In this document: positions 1-9,900 of the stretch, one piece after another
Layout of the letters: the number at the start of each line of letters is the position of its first letter
Numbering within the stretch: position 1 is the first letter of the stretch
Source of the DNA: Pontibacter actiniarum
GTDB taxonomy: Bacteria; Bacteroidota; Bacteroidia; Cytophagales; Hymenobacteraceae
Reading direction: 5' to 3'
NCBI RefSeq assembly: GCF_003585765.1
Contig: NZ_CP021235.1
Span: 2,108,001 to 2,172,000, forward strand
Length of the DNA stretch: 64,000 bases
The notes under the pieces: model-generated
Told to the model about the DNA's origin: nothing
Databases searched by the model: none
The model's input: the letters and a program-made list of their open reading frames with translations, nothing else
Program-made: the position numbers and the translations under genes

Positions 1-855
1 CAAGCTGCTGCAAGTATAAAATCAGGCAAAACAACTTCGGCAGCCTTACCTTTTAGCATCAGAGGCAGCTACGGTAGCAGCTACAACGATATTGAAAGCT
101 ACAATGTGGTAGGGAAAATTGAAGGCTCTGACCCTAAACTGAAAAACGAGTATGTGGTACATAGCGCTCACCTCGACCACGTTGGCATTGGCAGACCTAT
201 CGATGGTGATTCTATCTACAACGGCGCCCATGACAATGCCTCTGGTGTAGCCAGTCTGCTGGAGATTGCCAATGTATACTCTAGGCTCAAGAACAAGCCA
301 AAGCGCTCTGTCCTGATTGTAATGGTTACCGCTGAAGAAATGGGCTTGTTGGGATCTGCATACTTTGCTAAATATCCTACCGTACCGTCGTCGCAAATCG
401 TTGCTGATATCAACACAGATATGCCAACGCTTATCGCTCCGCTGCTAGCCGTAGTGCCTTTAGGAGCCGCTCATTCTTCTTTAGAGGATGAGGTGAAGCA
501 GGCGAGCAATTACTTAGGCCTGGATGTTGAGCAGGACCCGGAGCCAGAGCAAAATCGTTTTGTGCGCAGCGACCAGTACAGCTTTGTAACGCAAGGGGTA
601 CCAGCCCTCCACATCAAGTATGGCAACAAAACCGCTGACGGCAAAAACAACCTGGACGAGACCGTGAAAGTATGGCGTGAGAAGTATTACCACAAGCCAC
701 AGGATGGCTTGGAAGGTGGTGTTTTTGATTTTGATGCTGCTAAGAAGTATGCTCAGCTGAATTTCCTAATTGGCTATTTAGTAGCGCAGGATGCTGATAG
801 ACCAACCTGGAAAGAAGGTGATTTCTTCGGAAGTCGCTTTGGAAATTTACAGTAG
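1..855 (+). CDS. M28 family metallopeptidase, C-terminal part (partial, cut by window edge)
   Basis: The frame is open from base 1, so only the last 284 residues are present and the start lies outside the window. The visible part is the catalytic domain of an M28 (aminopeptidase Y/S type) zinc exopeptidase. The expected di-zinc ligands appear in order: His in SAHLDHVG, bridging Asp in NGAHDNASG, catalytic Glu pair in TAEEMGLLGS, Asp in ADINTDM and the last His in PALHIKYG. Family members are exported, often as lipoproteins, and release amino acids from peptides; export cannot be judged because the N-terminus is missing. A strong terminator follows the stop, so this is the last gene of its transcript. 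Confidence 0.9.
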   Translation, partial: QAAASIKSGKTTSAALPFSIRGSYGSSYNDIESYNVVGKIEGSDPKLKNEYVVHSAHLDHVGIGRPIDGDSIYNGAHDNASGVASLLEIANVYSRLKNKPKRSVLIVMVTAEEMGLLGSAYFAKYPTVPSSQIVADINTDMPTLIAPLLAVVPLGAAHSSLEDEVKQASNYLGLDVEQDPEPEQNRFVRSDQYSFVTQGVPALHIKYGNKTADGKNNLDETVKVWREKYYHKPQDGLEGGVFDFDAAKKYAQLNFLIGYLVAQDADRPTWKEGDFFGSRFGNLQ

Positions 856-881
856 CGATAATGTTAAAATTTAGAGTATTG

Positions 882-917
882 AAAGAGCCGGGTAAGAGTT
901 CCCCGGCTCTTTTGTTT
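882..917 (+). terminator. Rho-independent terminator of the M28 peptidase gene
   Basis: GAGCCGGG pairs with CCCGGCTC around a short loop, flanked by AAA on the left and followed by TTTTGTTTT. It begins 27 bases after the stop codon. Confidence 0.85.
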
Positions 918-1557
918 TACTTCAGTACGGTCTCTATGTCACAACTACTAAATAACACTGCCCCATCTCTGGTGCAAGTCTACAGACCTGTGTTTTACTA
1001 TGATGTTGAGTTTGCAATTCGGCTGGCTTGCAAAGCCATACTTGCTTAGCGGCAGCTATACTTGTTGCAGTCATACTTCCAAAGTTCTTTCCTGGCGCAA
1101 GCGTCCGCTTGTGCCTTTGACTGCCGCTGCTTATACTTCCATAGCTTCTGCTTACTGCTTCTCCAGCCAAGCTATACGTGTTAGTTTCTGTTCATCCTCC
1201 AGCTCCCACACACCTATCGTTTCACCTCTGGCTTTGGAGCGCTCAAGCCCGCGAGGGCTCGTCCTCGGGTATCGCGCTGTGTGCCTGAAGCTGCTCCTCG
1301 CTCCGCTGCGGGCTGCCCTTACGGGCACCGCAACATGCACAAGGCGCTCAACCCAAGGACTGGGGATGTTTCAGATAGCTACTGCTATAGCTTCTTATAG
1401 ACACACCATCTTATAAATACAGGATCTGTAGGGACAGATTGCGGCCTGTCCGCGCGACACCGCCCGCTATGAAATTTATAGTTATGAAATGGCAGCTATA
1501 AGCTTCCCTCCTTAGATAAGGAGAGGCTAAGGGTGGTTGAAACAGTAGCCTATAAGC
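918..1557. other. Long non-coding intergenic region with repeat-like segments
   Basis: No credible gene is seen. The first half holds two TATACTT heptamers (1058-1064, 1132-1138) and related CATACTT copies. A G+C-rich stretch at about 1235-1350 folds into short hairpins such as AGCCC-GCGA-GGGCT and TGCCC-TTAC-GGGCA. At about 1500-1545 a small inverted repeat CTCCTT-agat-AAGGAG sits in a segment resembling interspersed repeats I recall from other Bacteroidota. Short open frames here have no family signature or convincing start. Confidence 0.5.
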
Positions 1558-1591
1558 AAAAAAACTCCCCTGCACTAAAAGCACAGGGGAG
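1558..1591 (-). terminator. Terminator of the sus operon (after GH31 gene)
   Basis: On the minus strand an 8-bp stem CTCCCCTG/CAGGGGAG closes a loop of about 11 bases and is followed by seven T residues (plus-strand A-run 1558-1564). It lies 23 bases past the GH31 stop. Confidence 0.85.
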
Positions 1592-1613
1592 CTTGCATAT
1601 GCTCTAATCAAAT

Positions 1614-4085
1614 TTAGTAGCTAAGTGTCATTTTATCGCTGTCGTTTTTGATAACGAAGCTTTGCACGTTATAGCCTTCCCGTGGGTTTGAAACTCCTTG
1701 CGGATCGAAGCGTGAAATTGGATCGATGAACGATGCGAAATCCTGCTGTGACTTTTGAGTTTTGCCGTTCAGCTTCACTTTCGCTTTATCGTCAAAACCG
1801 TGCAGCATCACTTTTATGTTCTTAAAGTTTGAGTTGTAGTTACCTTCTACTTTATCAAACGTGATGGTTTTGCGGCGTGCGTCGTAGTTGATGTTTCGCT
1901 TGTAATAGGCACCCTTCTGGTACTCGTAGCTCTTGCCATCATCCTCATAATACACAAAGCTGTTATTTACATCGCCTTTGTAAATGTGTACCGTCAGCGT
2001 GTCGGTTGGCTTCTCAGAAGTACTCTGCACCAGCGACTGCATCGGGATAATGCTGCTTTCCTTCACGTAGATCGGTAGCCTGTGGTAGCTGATCGGGATG
2101 ATCTCTTCACGGTTACCAGTCTCCACCTCGCCCGTATACAAGTTATACCACTTGCCTTGCGGGAAGTATACTTTACCGTAGTTTTTGCCACTCTCGAAGG
2201 GCATGATCAGGAAGGCTTTTCCGAACTGGAACTGTGTGTCAAACTCTCCATTGTATACCTTCGGGTCATGGGTGTAATCAATCGCTAGCGTACGCATCAG
2301 CGGTTGGCCCGTCTGAGATGCCAGGTAGAAGTTGGAGTAGATGTATGGCATCAGTCTGTAGCGCAGGTTGATGAAGTTACGCGAGATTTCGGTTACTTCT
2401 TCACCGTAAGCCCAAGGCTCTGATGACTTAGAGTTTACACCCGTGTGGTTACGGAAGTATGGCGTAAAGGCACCAAGCTGAATCCAGCGGGCATAGAGCC
2501 CGATAGACGGGTTACCTGTAAAGCCGCCAATATCCATGGCAGAGAATGGAATACCACTCACACCCATACTATTAAGTAAGCGGATGCCCAGCAGCATATG
2601 GCTGTCTTCTGAACGGTTATCACCCGTCCAAATGGCAGTGTAGCGCTGAGAGCCAGAGAAGCCCGCACGAGAAAGCAGGAATGGACGCTGGTTTGGCTGG
2701 TGCTCACGAGCACCTTCGTAGCTGGCGCGGGCCATTTGCAAGCCGTATACGTTACGCCCTTCTTTATGCGAAGTAAGATGGCCGTCGTACTGAAACAGCA
2801 CGTTGTTTGGCATTTTCTGGCCCCAGGTAGCAATCTCGTTCATGTCGTTCCAGAAGCCGTCTACGCCAGTCTCGGAAAAGAACTTAATCTCTTTTTTCCA
2901 CCATTCACGGCCAGCGTCGCCGGTAAAGTCCGGGAAGTGCGTCCAGCCTGGCCATACCTGGCCTGTATAGTATTCCCCGTCGGTATACTTCAGGAAAATA
3001 TCACTTTGCTTGCCACGCTCATAAGCACCGTAGTTTTCTTCTACTTTGATGCCCGGGTCTACAATCACCGTTGTTTTGAAGCCCATGTTCTCCAGTTTCT
3101 TGTTCATCTCGGCTGGGTTAGGGAATCGGCTCTTGTCCCAGGTAAAGAGTTTGTAGGCATCCATGTAATGGATATCCAGCGTAATACCGTCGGCAGGGAT
3201 TTTCTTTTCACGAAGCGTCTGTGCAATACGCATTACCTCTGTATCCGGGTAGTAGGAATAGCGGTTCTGCTGGTATCCTAAACTCCACAGCGGCGGCAGG
3301 TCCATGCGGCCGGTAATGTCTGTGTATGATGTAATGATATCAGCCAGCTTGGTGTGGTAGATGAAGTAATAATCCATCTCGCCACCCTGTGCCCCAAAAG
3401 AAGAGAAACGGTTATTGCTGGCTCCAAAGTTAAAATCGCTCTGATAGCTGTTATCGAAGAAGATACCGTAATTCAGGCCGTTGTGAATACCCACATAAAA
3501 AGGAATGGTAGCATACAGCGGATCCTGCCCTGTACTATAGCCATAGGCATCTGTGTTCCAGTTGGTGTACCCGTTACCACGGCGGTCCAGGCCACCTGTT
3601 TTCTCACCAAGGCCAATGAAACGCTCGCCTTCCTGCATATGCTTATAGGTGGTCACCTCCTCGCCTATCCATGAAGTTGTTAAGCCTTTCTCGTCTTGGT
3701 TGATTACTTTGCCATCTTTGGTAAAAAACGCCACCGCAAAAGGGTTCTTGCTGATACGAGCCACCAGCGAGTCTGTCGTGATAGTAACTTCGCTATTGCT
3801 TTGGGTAATATTGGCTTGGGCCTGCTTTGGCTTACCAACAACGGCATAAGAGAAGTTTTCGCCAAGCGGCTTCTTATCCATGCGCACGTGTACTACGGTC
3901 GGGCTGTAGACACTTACCTGTATGTGGCCGTTGTTATCGGTGGTAAGGTCAACTACCTGTCCGTTAATTTTCACATCGCTTACATTCCCCACCTGGTGCA
4001 CCGGGCCATTGCCTTGGCCAAAAGAGGCAAAGCTAAGCGCCGACAGCACAAGCGTTGAAGCAAGCTGTTTGCAAGTAAATTTCAT
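1614..4085 (-). CDS. Glycoside hydrolase family 31 (alpha-glucosidase/alpha-xylosidase type), secreted
   Basis: 823 residues with a cleavable signal peptide ending near SFASFGQ, so periplasmic or outer-membrane located. GH31 architecture is visible: N-terminal beta-sandwich (about 30-230), TIM barrel (about 240-600), proximal and distal C-terminal beta domains; the region after about 680 resembles DUF5110. The nucleophile is Asp414 in GFWNDMNE and the acid/base Asp489 in IWTGDNRSED. GH31 enzymes are retaining exo-alpha-glycosidases acting on maltodextrins, isomaltodextrins or xylosides; the exact linkage cannot be read from sequence. Last gene of the fecR-susC-susD-susE operon, so it probably trims the oligosaccharide taken up by SusCD. 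Start chosen for the signal peptide. Confidence 0.92.
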   Translation of the reverse strand: MKFTCKQLASTLVLSALSFASFGQGNGPVHQVGNVSDVKINGQVVDLTTDNNGHIQVSVYSPTVVHVRMDKKPLGENFSYAVVGKPKQAQANITQSNSEVTITTDSLVARISKNPFAVAFFTKDGKVINQDEKGLTTSWIGEEVTTYKHMQEGERFIGLGEKTGGLDRRGNGYTNWNTDAYGYSTGQDPLYATIPFYVGIHNGLNYGIFFDNSYQSDFNFGASNNRFSSFGAQGGEMDYYFIYHTKLADIITSYTDITGRMDLPPLWSLGYQQNRYSYYPDTEVMRIAQTLREKKIPADGITLDIHYMDAYKLFTWDKSRFPNPAEMNKKLENMGFKTTVIVDPGIKVEENYGAYERGKQSDIFLKYTDGEYYTGQVWPGWTHFPDFTGDAGREWWKKEIKFFSETGVDGFWNDMNEIATWGQKMPNNVLFQYDGHLTSHKEGRNVYGLQMARASYEGAREHQPNQRPFLLSRAGFSGSQRYTAIWTGDNRSEDSHMLLGIRLLNSMGVSGIPFSAMDIGGFTGNPSIGLYARWIQLGAFTPYFRNHTGVNSKSSEPWAYGEEVTEISRNFINLRYRLMPYIYSNFYLASQTGQPLMRTLAIDYTHDPKVYNGEFDTQFQFGKAFLIMPFESGKNYGKVYFPQGKWYNLYTGEVETGNREEIIPISYHRLPIYVKESSIIPMQSLVQSTSEKPTDTLTVHIYKGDVNNSFVYYEDDGKSYEYQKGAYYKRNINYDARRKTITFDKVEGNYNSNFKNIKVMLHGFDDKAKVKLNGKTQKSQQDFASFIDPISRFDPQGVSNPREGYNVQSFVIKNDSDKMTLSY

Positions 4086-4119
4086 GTTGAAGGTTTGATG
4101 TTTGAAGGTTAGCAGGATG

Positions 4120-4155
4120 AAGGTACCCCGGCGGAAGTCACTGCCGGGGTACCTT
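4120..4155 (-). terminator. Intercistronic hairpin between susE-like and GH31 genes
   Basis: Perfect 12-bp inverted repeat AAGGTACCCCGG/CCGGGGTACCTT with a 12-base loop, between the susE stop and the GH31 start. There is no U-tract on the minus strand, so it is more likely an attenuator, processing site or 3'-end stabiliser than a full terminator. Confidence 0.6.
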
Positions 4156-4213
4156 GTAAAGTTTCTACAACTGCATTATTGAGAAGTACACATACAGCTG
4201 TGGCAGGTGCAGT

Positions 4214-5275
4214 TTACTGCTTGGTAAGTGTGTAGTTATAGTATCCGGGCGTACTTAGATCGAGTATAATCTCATAGGTACCAGCTTCTTTAACCTTTAT
4301 ATTATCGTTGCTACCTTTGTCTACATAGCCGTCACCTGGGCTGTCATCTCCATAGTCCAGGCCCCAGGCATCGTTTGCTCTGAATTTTAAATCGCCTTCG
4401 GTCAGAGGAAGCGTCACTGCCCACACACCTCTCTCAGGATCATAGGTCAGATCATGGTCGGCTATCACATCGCTGGCCCATCCTTTAGGAGTTGCGCTGC
4501 CAGTTACCCCCCACTCTACCTTGGTAGCAGACCAGGTAAGTTCTTTGGTATCAACTTTTAGCAGATAAACACCAGGCTCACTCACTGTCAGGTTATCAGC
4601 GTCTCCGGCAGTAGATAATGTTCCGGCTGTTGCTCCTGCACCATAGTTCGGTCCATCCCAGTTCGGTTTGCTTGTGAATTTAAACCCTTTAGCGACAGTA
4701 CCCATGTACACATATCCCTCAAAAATACCATCATCATCCAGAGAGGCAACTTTGGGCGCAGTAGCGTGGTCCCATCCCTGGTATTCTCCAGGAACATAAA
4801 GTGACGTATACTCAATGATATCCAGATACGGCACTACAGACACCGTTACTGGCTCAGAATACAGCGGCGTTACCTCTGTAGAAATATCTGCCTTTACGCG
4901 CAACTCCATAGTAGAGGCAGCACCCACAGGCAAGCCAAGTTTAGCGGCCAAAGCGTTGAATTCTTTTACAGTGAACGCTTTCTTCGTGGCGTTGATACCA
5001 GAAACCTCTTTGGGCTTAGCGAACTCGTTGCCGGGCATATCATATTGGATGCTGTAAGCCACAGCTGCCTGGTAGCCGAACTCCGCGGGTGTCCAGTTAA
5101 GCGTTATGACAGTATCCGTTGCCGCATCTTTCACTAAATCCACAGCCGTGGCAGATGCTGTTAGCTCCGGCGCATCTCCTACGCGGAGTACCGTCATGTC
5201 CTCGTCTTTCTCGCAGCTCACTAAAGCCAGTGAAGCCACAAAAAACAGTAATGATCTATTTATCCAGTTTTTCAT
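4214..5275 (-). CDS. SusE/SusF-family outer-membrane starch-binding lipoprotein
   Basis: 353 residues. Type II signal with lipobox LALVSC, lipidated Cys21, followed by acidic residues (EKDED). Residues about 35-150 match the SusE N-terminal domain (APELTASATAVDL, then TLNWTPAEF). The C-terminal part holds two SusE/SusF-like carbohydrate-binding modules, each with an LYVPGEYQGWD or GSATPKGWASD opening, and ends with a SusE-like strand (GYYNYTLTKQ). Such proteins sit on the cell surface and hold glycan near the SusCD transporter. Position directly after susD and before a GH31 supports an alpha-glucan-like substrate. The sequence suits SusE better than SusF because of its length and gene order. 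Confidence 0.85.
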   Translation of the reverse strand: MKNWINRSLLFFVASLALVSCEKDEDMTVLRVGDAPELTASATAVDLVKDAATDTVITLNWTPAEFGYQAAVAYSIQYDMPGNEFAKPKEVSGINATKKAFTVKEFNALAAKLGLPVGAASTMELRVKADISTEVTPLYSEPVTVSVVPYLDIIEYTSLYVPGEYQGWDHATAPKVASLDDDGIFEGYVYMGTVAKGFKFTSKPNWDGPNYGAGATAGTLSTAGDADNLTVSEPGVYLLKVDTKELTWSATKVEWGVTGSATPKGWASDVIADHDLTYDPERGVWAVTLPLTEGDLKFRANDAWGLDYGDDSPGDGYVDKGSNDNIKVKEAGTYEIILDLSTPGYYNYTLTKQ

Positions 5276-5300
5276 ATAAAACTTCTTTACAGTTTAAAAA

Positions 5301-5339
5301 GCAGCGCCCGCCAGCAGCAGCAGCTCTGGCGGGTGCTGC
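5301..5339 (-). terminator. Intercistronic hairpin between susD and susE
   Basis: A 14-bp stem GCAGCGCCCGCCAG/CTGGCGGGTGCTGC with one G-T pair and an 11-base loop, 25 bases upstream of the susE start codon and 9 bases after susD on the minus strand. No U-run follows. Likely partial termination or an mRNA decay barrier. Confidence 0.6.
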
Positions 5340-5347
5340 AAATAGAT

Positions 5348-6940
5348 TTAGTACCCTGGGGTTGGCTTCAGGTTTGGATTTGCCACCAGGTCATCAGAAG
5401 GTATCGGATACAGCGCTCTATAGGCCGGCACAGAAGTTCCTTCCTTTAAACCGCCCTTCCAGGCCCACAGGTATTCTCCGCCAGTGAACAAGTTGTAGCG
5501 GATCAGGTCTGTGCGGCGATGCCCTTCCCAGTTAAGTTCGCGGGCGCGCTCGTCAAGTATAAAGTTTAGGTTCAGCTGGCTGCTGGTAATGCTGCCGTCT
5601 GCGCCTGTGCCAACATAGGCACGGTTGCGCAGGGCGTTTACATACTCCAGCGCCTGTCCGACAGATCCTCCCGAACCTCCACGCAGCACGGCCTCTGCAT
5701 ACATCAGGTATACATCAGCCAAACGGAACATCGGGAAGTCCGTGTCCACGAAAGTTGGGTTGGAGCCAGCTTCGCCTGCAGCGTTAATATTCTTCCACTT
5801 CGTGATAGGGTAACCGTTTTTAAACGTCTTAATTTCTTCTACTTCCAGGGTCTGCCCCTTTGTAAAGAAGTTGGCTCTGTCGTCATTATCAAGCGCAGTG
5901 CCTGAAAACAGGTTATAAAACGCAGGAGTAACACGAAGCCCACCCCAGCCAGAGTCTATTCCGAAATCAGCGGCGACCATGTCTCCGCCCACCGCGCCAT
6001 GCGTCAGGAAGGTAGTGCCGCCGTACGACTGCGTTCTCATACCGTCAAAAGCAATCGGGAAGATAATCTCACTCGAGTTGTCGTTGTTTGTCATAAACAG
6101 CTCGTCGTAATCCTCCTCCAGCTGGTAACCCGCGTCAATCACTTTCTTGGCATAGGTGATCGCCTCTGTATACTTATTCTCCCCAGTGTACACGGGAGCA
6201 TTCAGGTACAGCTTGGTGAGCAGTGTCCAGGCAGCGGCTTTGTCAGCACGGGCATACTCGTTCTGGCGCGCGTCCACCAGTTCGCTCTCAACGGCTTTCA
6301 GCTCAGACTCGATGTAGGCAAACAGGTCCTCTTTGCTGATCTGCTCCGGGAAGAAAGCCCCGATCGGATCTTCTTCTGTAACAAAAGGAACACTGCCGTA
6401 CAGGTCCAGGGCATGCCAGTAGCTCAGGGCACGCAGGAAACGCGCCTCGGCACGGTAGGTTTTGGCAGCTTCCAGGTTAGCCCCTGTTATGCCGCGTTCC
6501 TCCAGCTTTGCATCGGTGGTTTCGCGGATAAATTCGTTGGCTGCTGTAACCTGGTAAAAGATGCGGTAATACATGGCCTTGGTCATGTCGTTGTTCGCGG
6601 CCCACAGCATCGTGTTGATCACCGGCAATCCCGGGTCGTTCCAGGCCACCACAGCCTCATCCGTCGGCACTTCCTGCAGGGTCCAGTACGTACGCACGTA
6701 GTTAGATGCCCCTTCATCAACGCCTCCCACATCGGGCTTACCAGCAGGCCCCTGCTGGCCAGTTACGGCAAAGCCGGCGTACAGCTTTGCCAGGATGCTT
6801 TTATAGTTGGCAAAATCTTTATAGACGGTGGCCGAGGTTACCTCATAGGCAGGTACGCGATCCAGGTCATCGGTACAGGATGCAGTACCAACCGCTACCA
6901 ACCCTGCACAAAGTATTGTTCTTAAATATCTAGATGTCAT
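5348..6940 (-). CDS. susD: SusD/RagB-family nutrient-binding outer-membrane lipoprotein
   Basis: 530 residues with lipobox VGTASC (lipidated Cys22) followed by the typical TDDLDRVP start. The N-terminal SusD-like helices (DFANYKSILAKLYAGF) and the C-terminal RagB/SusD hallmarks (FPMFRLADVYLMYAEA; INALRN-like VNALRNRAY; LDERARELNWEGHRRTDLIR) are all present, with the usual end YPIPSDDLVANPNLKPTPGY. SusD proteins cap the SusC barrel and close over bound glycan. The gene begins 14 bases after the susC stop, so the pair is surely co-transcribed. Confidence 0.95.
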   Translation of the reverse strand: MTSRYLRTILCAGLVAVGTASCTDDLDRVPAYEVTSATVYKDFANYKSILAKLYAGFAVTGQQGPAGKPDVGGVDEGASNYVRTYWTLQEVPTDEAVVAWNDPGLPVINTMLWAANNDMTKAMYYRIFYQVTAANEFIRETTDAKLEERGITGANLEAAKTYRAEARFLRALSYWHALDLYGSVPFVTEEDPIGAFFPEQISKEDLFAYIESELKAVESELVDARQNEYARADKAAAWTLLTKLYLNAPVYTGENKYTEAITYAKKVIDAGYQLEEDYDELFMTNNDNSSEIIFPIAFDGMRTQSYGGTTFLTHGAVGGDMVAADFGIDSGWGGLRVTPAFYNLFSGTALDNDDRANFFTKGQTLEVEEIKTFKNGYPITKWKNINAAGEAGSNPTFVDTDFPMFRLADVYLMYAEAVLRGGSGGSVGQALEYVNALRNRAYVGTGADGSITSSQLNLNFILDERARELNWEGHRRTDLIRYNLFTGGEYLWAWKGGLKEGTSVPAYRALYPIPSDDLVANPNLKPTPGY

Positions 6941-6954
6941 CTTGATTCAGTTAA

Positions 6955-9900
6955 TTAAAGTTCCAGGTTCAGGCCAACGGTGTAGACAGTTGGTCTTGGA
7001 TAGAAGTTGTTGTCAATACCGCCTGCAATCTCTGGGTCCAGGCCATCGTACTTGGTGACGGTAAACACGTTCTGCACATTGGCATTCAGGCGCAGGTTGG
7101 CTTTATCGTTCAGGATTTTGCCGAAGTTGTAGCCCAGGCTGATGTTCTCCATGCGCAGGAAGGAGGCGTTCTCGATATAGTAGTCAGACTCATACTGGCG
7201 CGTGTTAAACTCCGTCTCGTACACGTTGCCTACCATGTTGGCCAAGTACTCCCCTGCTTGGAACACATCATAGGCCGCGTTGTTGGAATACACGTTGTTG
7301 TAGACGTAGTTATTCAGGCTGGCGCGCATCAGCAGCCCCAGCGACCAGTTTTTGTAGTTCAGCTGGGAGTTAAAGCCGAAGTAGAACTGTGGCTCAGGGT
7401 TTTTGTAGCGGTATCTGTCTGCATCGTTCACGATACCGTCTTCGTTCAGGTCGGCGTACAGCCCTTCAATCGGCTTGCCGTTGTCATCATATACCTGCTT
7501 GTGCACATAGTAGCTGTACGGCGCATACCCAACCGAGTGGATCTGGATCTTACGGCCTGTGGCACCGGAGATATCCCCCTCCAACACACCTACTGAGTTC
7601 TCATCTTTCACCGTGTTCAGCTTCGTAATCTCGTTTCTGTTCCAGGAGCCGTTCACGCCCACTGTCCAGCCGAGGTCCTCTTTGTCTATCGCTACAAAGT
7701 TCAGCACAGCCTCCAGGCCTTCACTGTCGATAGAGCCAACGTTGGTTAGCAGCAGGTTTGTCAGGTTCGTACCGGCCGGAACAGCGATGATGCTCAACAG
7801 GTCATCGGTTTTTCTGTTGTAGTAGTCCAGGCTACCGTACAGCCTGTTGTTCAGGAAGCCAAAGTCGATACCCGCGTTGTAGGTTTCCGTCTCTTCCCAC
7901 TTCAGGTTCCGGTCATACTCTTCCGGGCGCAGCAACAGGTAGTACATGTCGCCCAGGCGGTACATAGACGCATTGTCAGAGCTGGTATAGCGTGCCAGGA
8001 ACGGATAGTCGTTATCAGAGATGTCCTGCTGGCCGGTTATACCGTAGCCTACGCGCAGTTTCAGGTCAGAAACAACGGTCGAGTTCTTCAGGAAAGACTC
8101 TTCCACAATACGCCAGGCCAGCGCCATGGAAGGGAAAGTGCCCCAACGGTTATCTTCTGAGAAACGGGAAGAGCCGTCGCGGCGAACGGTGGCCGTTAAC
8201 ATATAACGGTCTTTGAACGCATAGTTAACTCTTCCGAAGAAAGACACCAGTGTGTTCTGTGTTTCGAACGGAAAAGGATCAGCTTTCTTACGCACGTCAC
8301 CGTTGTCGCGGAAGGTGGCAAAAGCCGGTTTTTTAATCAGGAAGTCCTGGTAAGAGTAGCCGGCAGTCGCATCAATACGGCTGGCAATGCCCGGCAGCTC
8401 CTTGTTGTAGTTCAGGTAGAAATCCAGCAACTTGTTTGTTCTGTCCTCCTCATACTCCTTCACCGAGCCGCGTTCATAGTACTCCGCAGCCATCGTGCCC
8501 GGCGAGCGTGTAATGCCCTCGCTTTCTGAGATGTCGTAACCAAGGTTCAGGTTAGCACGCAGCTCCGGCAGGAAGTGGAACTTGTAATCCAGCTGCACAT
8601 TACCGATGCTTCTGAGCACCTCGCCTTCGTCACGCTTTTGCTTTAGCATGCTAAGCGGGTTTCTGGTCGCGATGGTAATAGGGTTGCCGCTTACGTCCGT
8701 CCACTCGAAGTAGCCACCGAAGGCATTGTCCTGATACACAGGCTGAGTAGGGTCAAACGCAACAGCGGCACCAATAGCGCCTATATCGGCAAAGCGGCTG
8801 TTCGTTTTAGCCCCTTTCACGTTTACATCCACTTTCAGGTGGTCGTCCAGGAAAGTAGGCGTAAGCTTAACGGCAGCCGTTACACGCTCAAACGCAGAGG
8901 TTTTAAGCACGCCTTCCTGGTTCAGGTAGCCTACCGACACACGGTACGGCAGGTTTTTAAGGGAGCCACTTACGCTCAGGTTGTTGTCAGTGGTATAGGC
9001 CTCTCTGTAAATGCGATCCTGCCAGTTGGTGTTGGCCTCGCCAAGCAGCTCCTGCTGCTCCGGAGTGCCTTGCTCCATAACCACTTTTCTGAACTCATCC
9101 GCACTTAGCACATCCACCTCTTTGTTTACAGTAGAAATAGAGTGCTTCGTGCTGAAGTTAATGCGCATCTTATCTCCAGCCTTACCGCTTTTAGTGGTAA
9201 CGATGATCACACCGTTAGAGGCGCGCGAGCCATAAATGGCAGTAGCAGAAGCATCCTTCAGGATGTTCATGGAGGCGATATCGTCCGGGTTGATGAAGTT
9301 GAGCGGGTTAGCAGAGCCTGCCACCTGGTCATTGTCCACCGGCACACCGTCGATAACAATCAGCGGATCGTTGCTGGCATTCAGCGATGCTCCGCCACGG
9401 ATGCGGATGCGGCTGCCTGCGCCCGGGGCACCGCTGTTGGAGGTGATCTGCACACCAGCCACTTTACCAGAGATGAGCTGCTCGGGTGTGGTTACCTGGC
9501 CATCCTGGAAGTCCTCTTCCGTTACAGCCGTCACCGCACCCGTAAGGTCGCTCTTTTTCTGCGTACCGTAGCCCACCACCACTACCTCTTGCAGTGCTTT
9601 GGTGTCGGGCTTCAGGGAAACGTCGATGGTTGCCTGGTTGCCTACCACAACTTCTCTCGATGAAAAACCGATGTAGTTAAACACCAGCGTGGCATTGGCC
9701 GGAACTGCGATGCTAAAGTTACCATTCAGGTCAGTGGAAGTACCGCGCGTCGTGCCTTTAACCACAACGGCTACACCCGGAAGGGGTATTCCGCTATCGT
9801 CTGTCACGGTGCCGCGCACCGTTTGCTCCTGTACAGCCTTTCTTTCAGCTACCGGAGTCGCTTTAACAGGTGCCGTGGCGGTAGTTGCATCTTTTACGAT

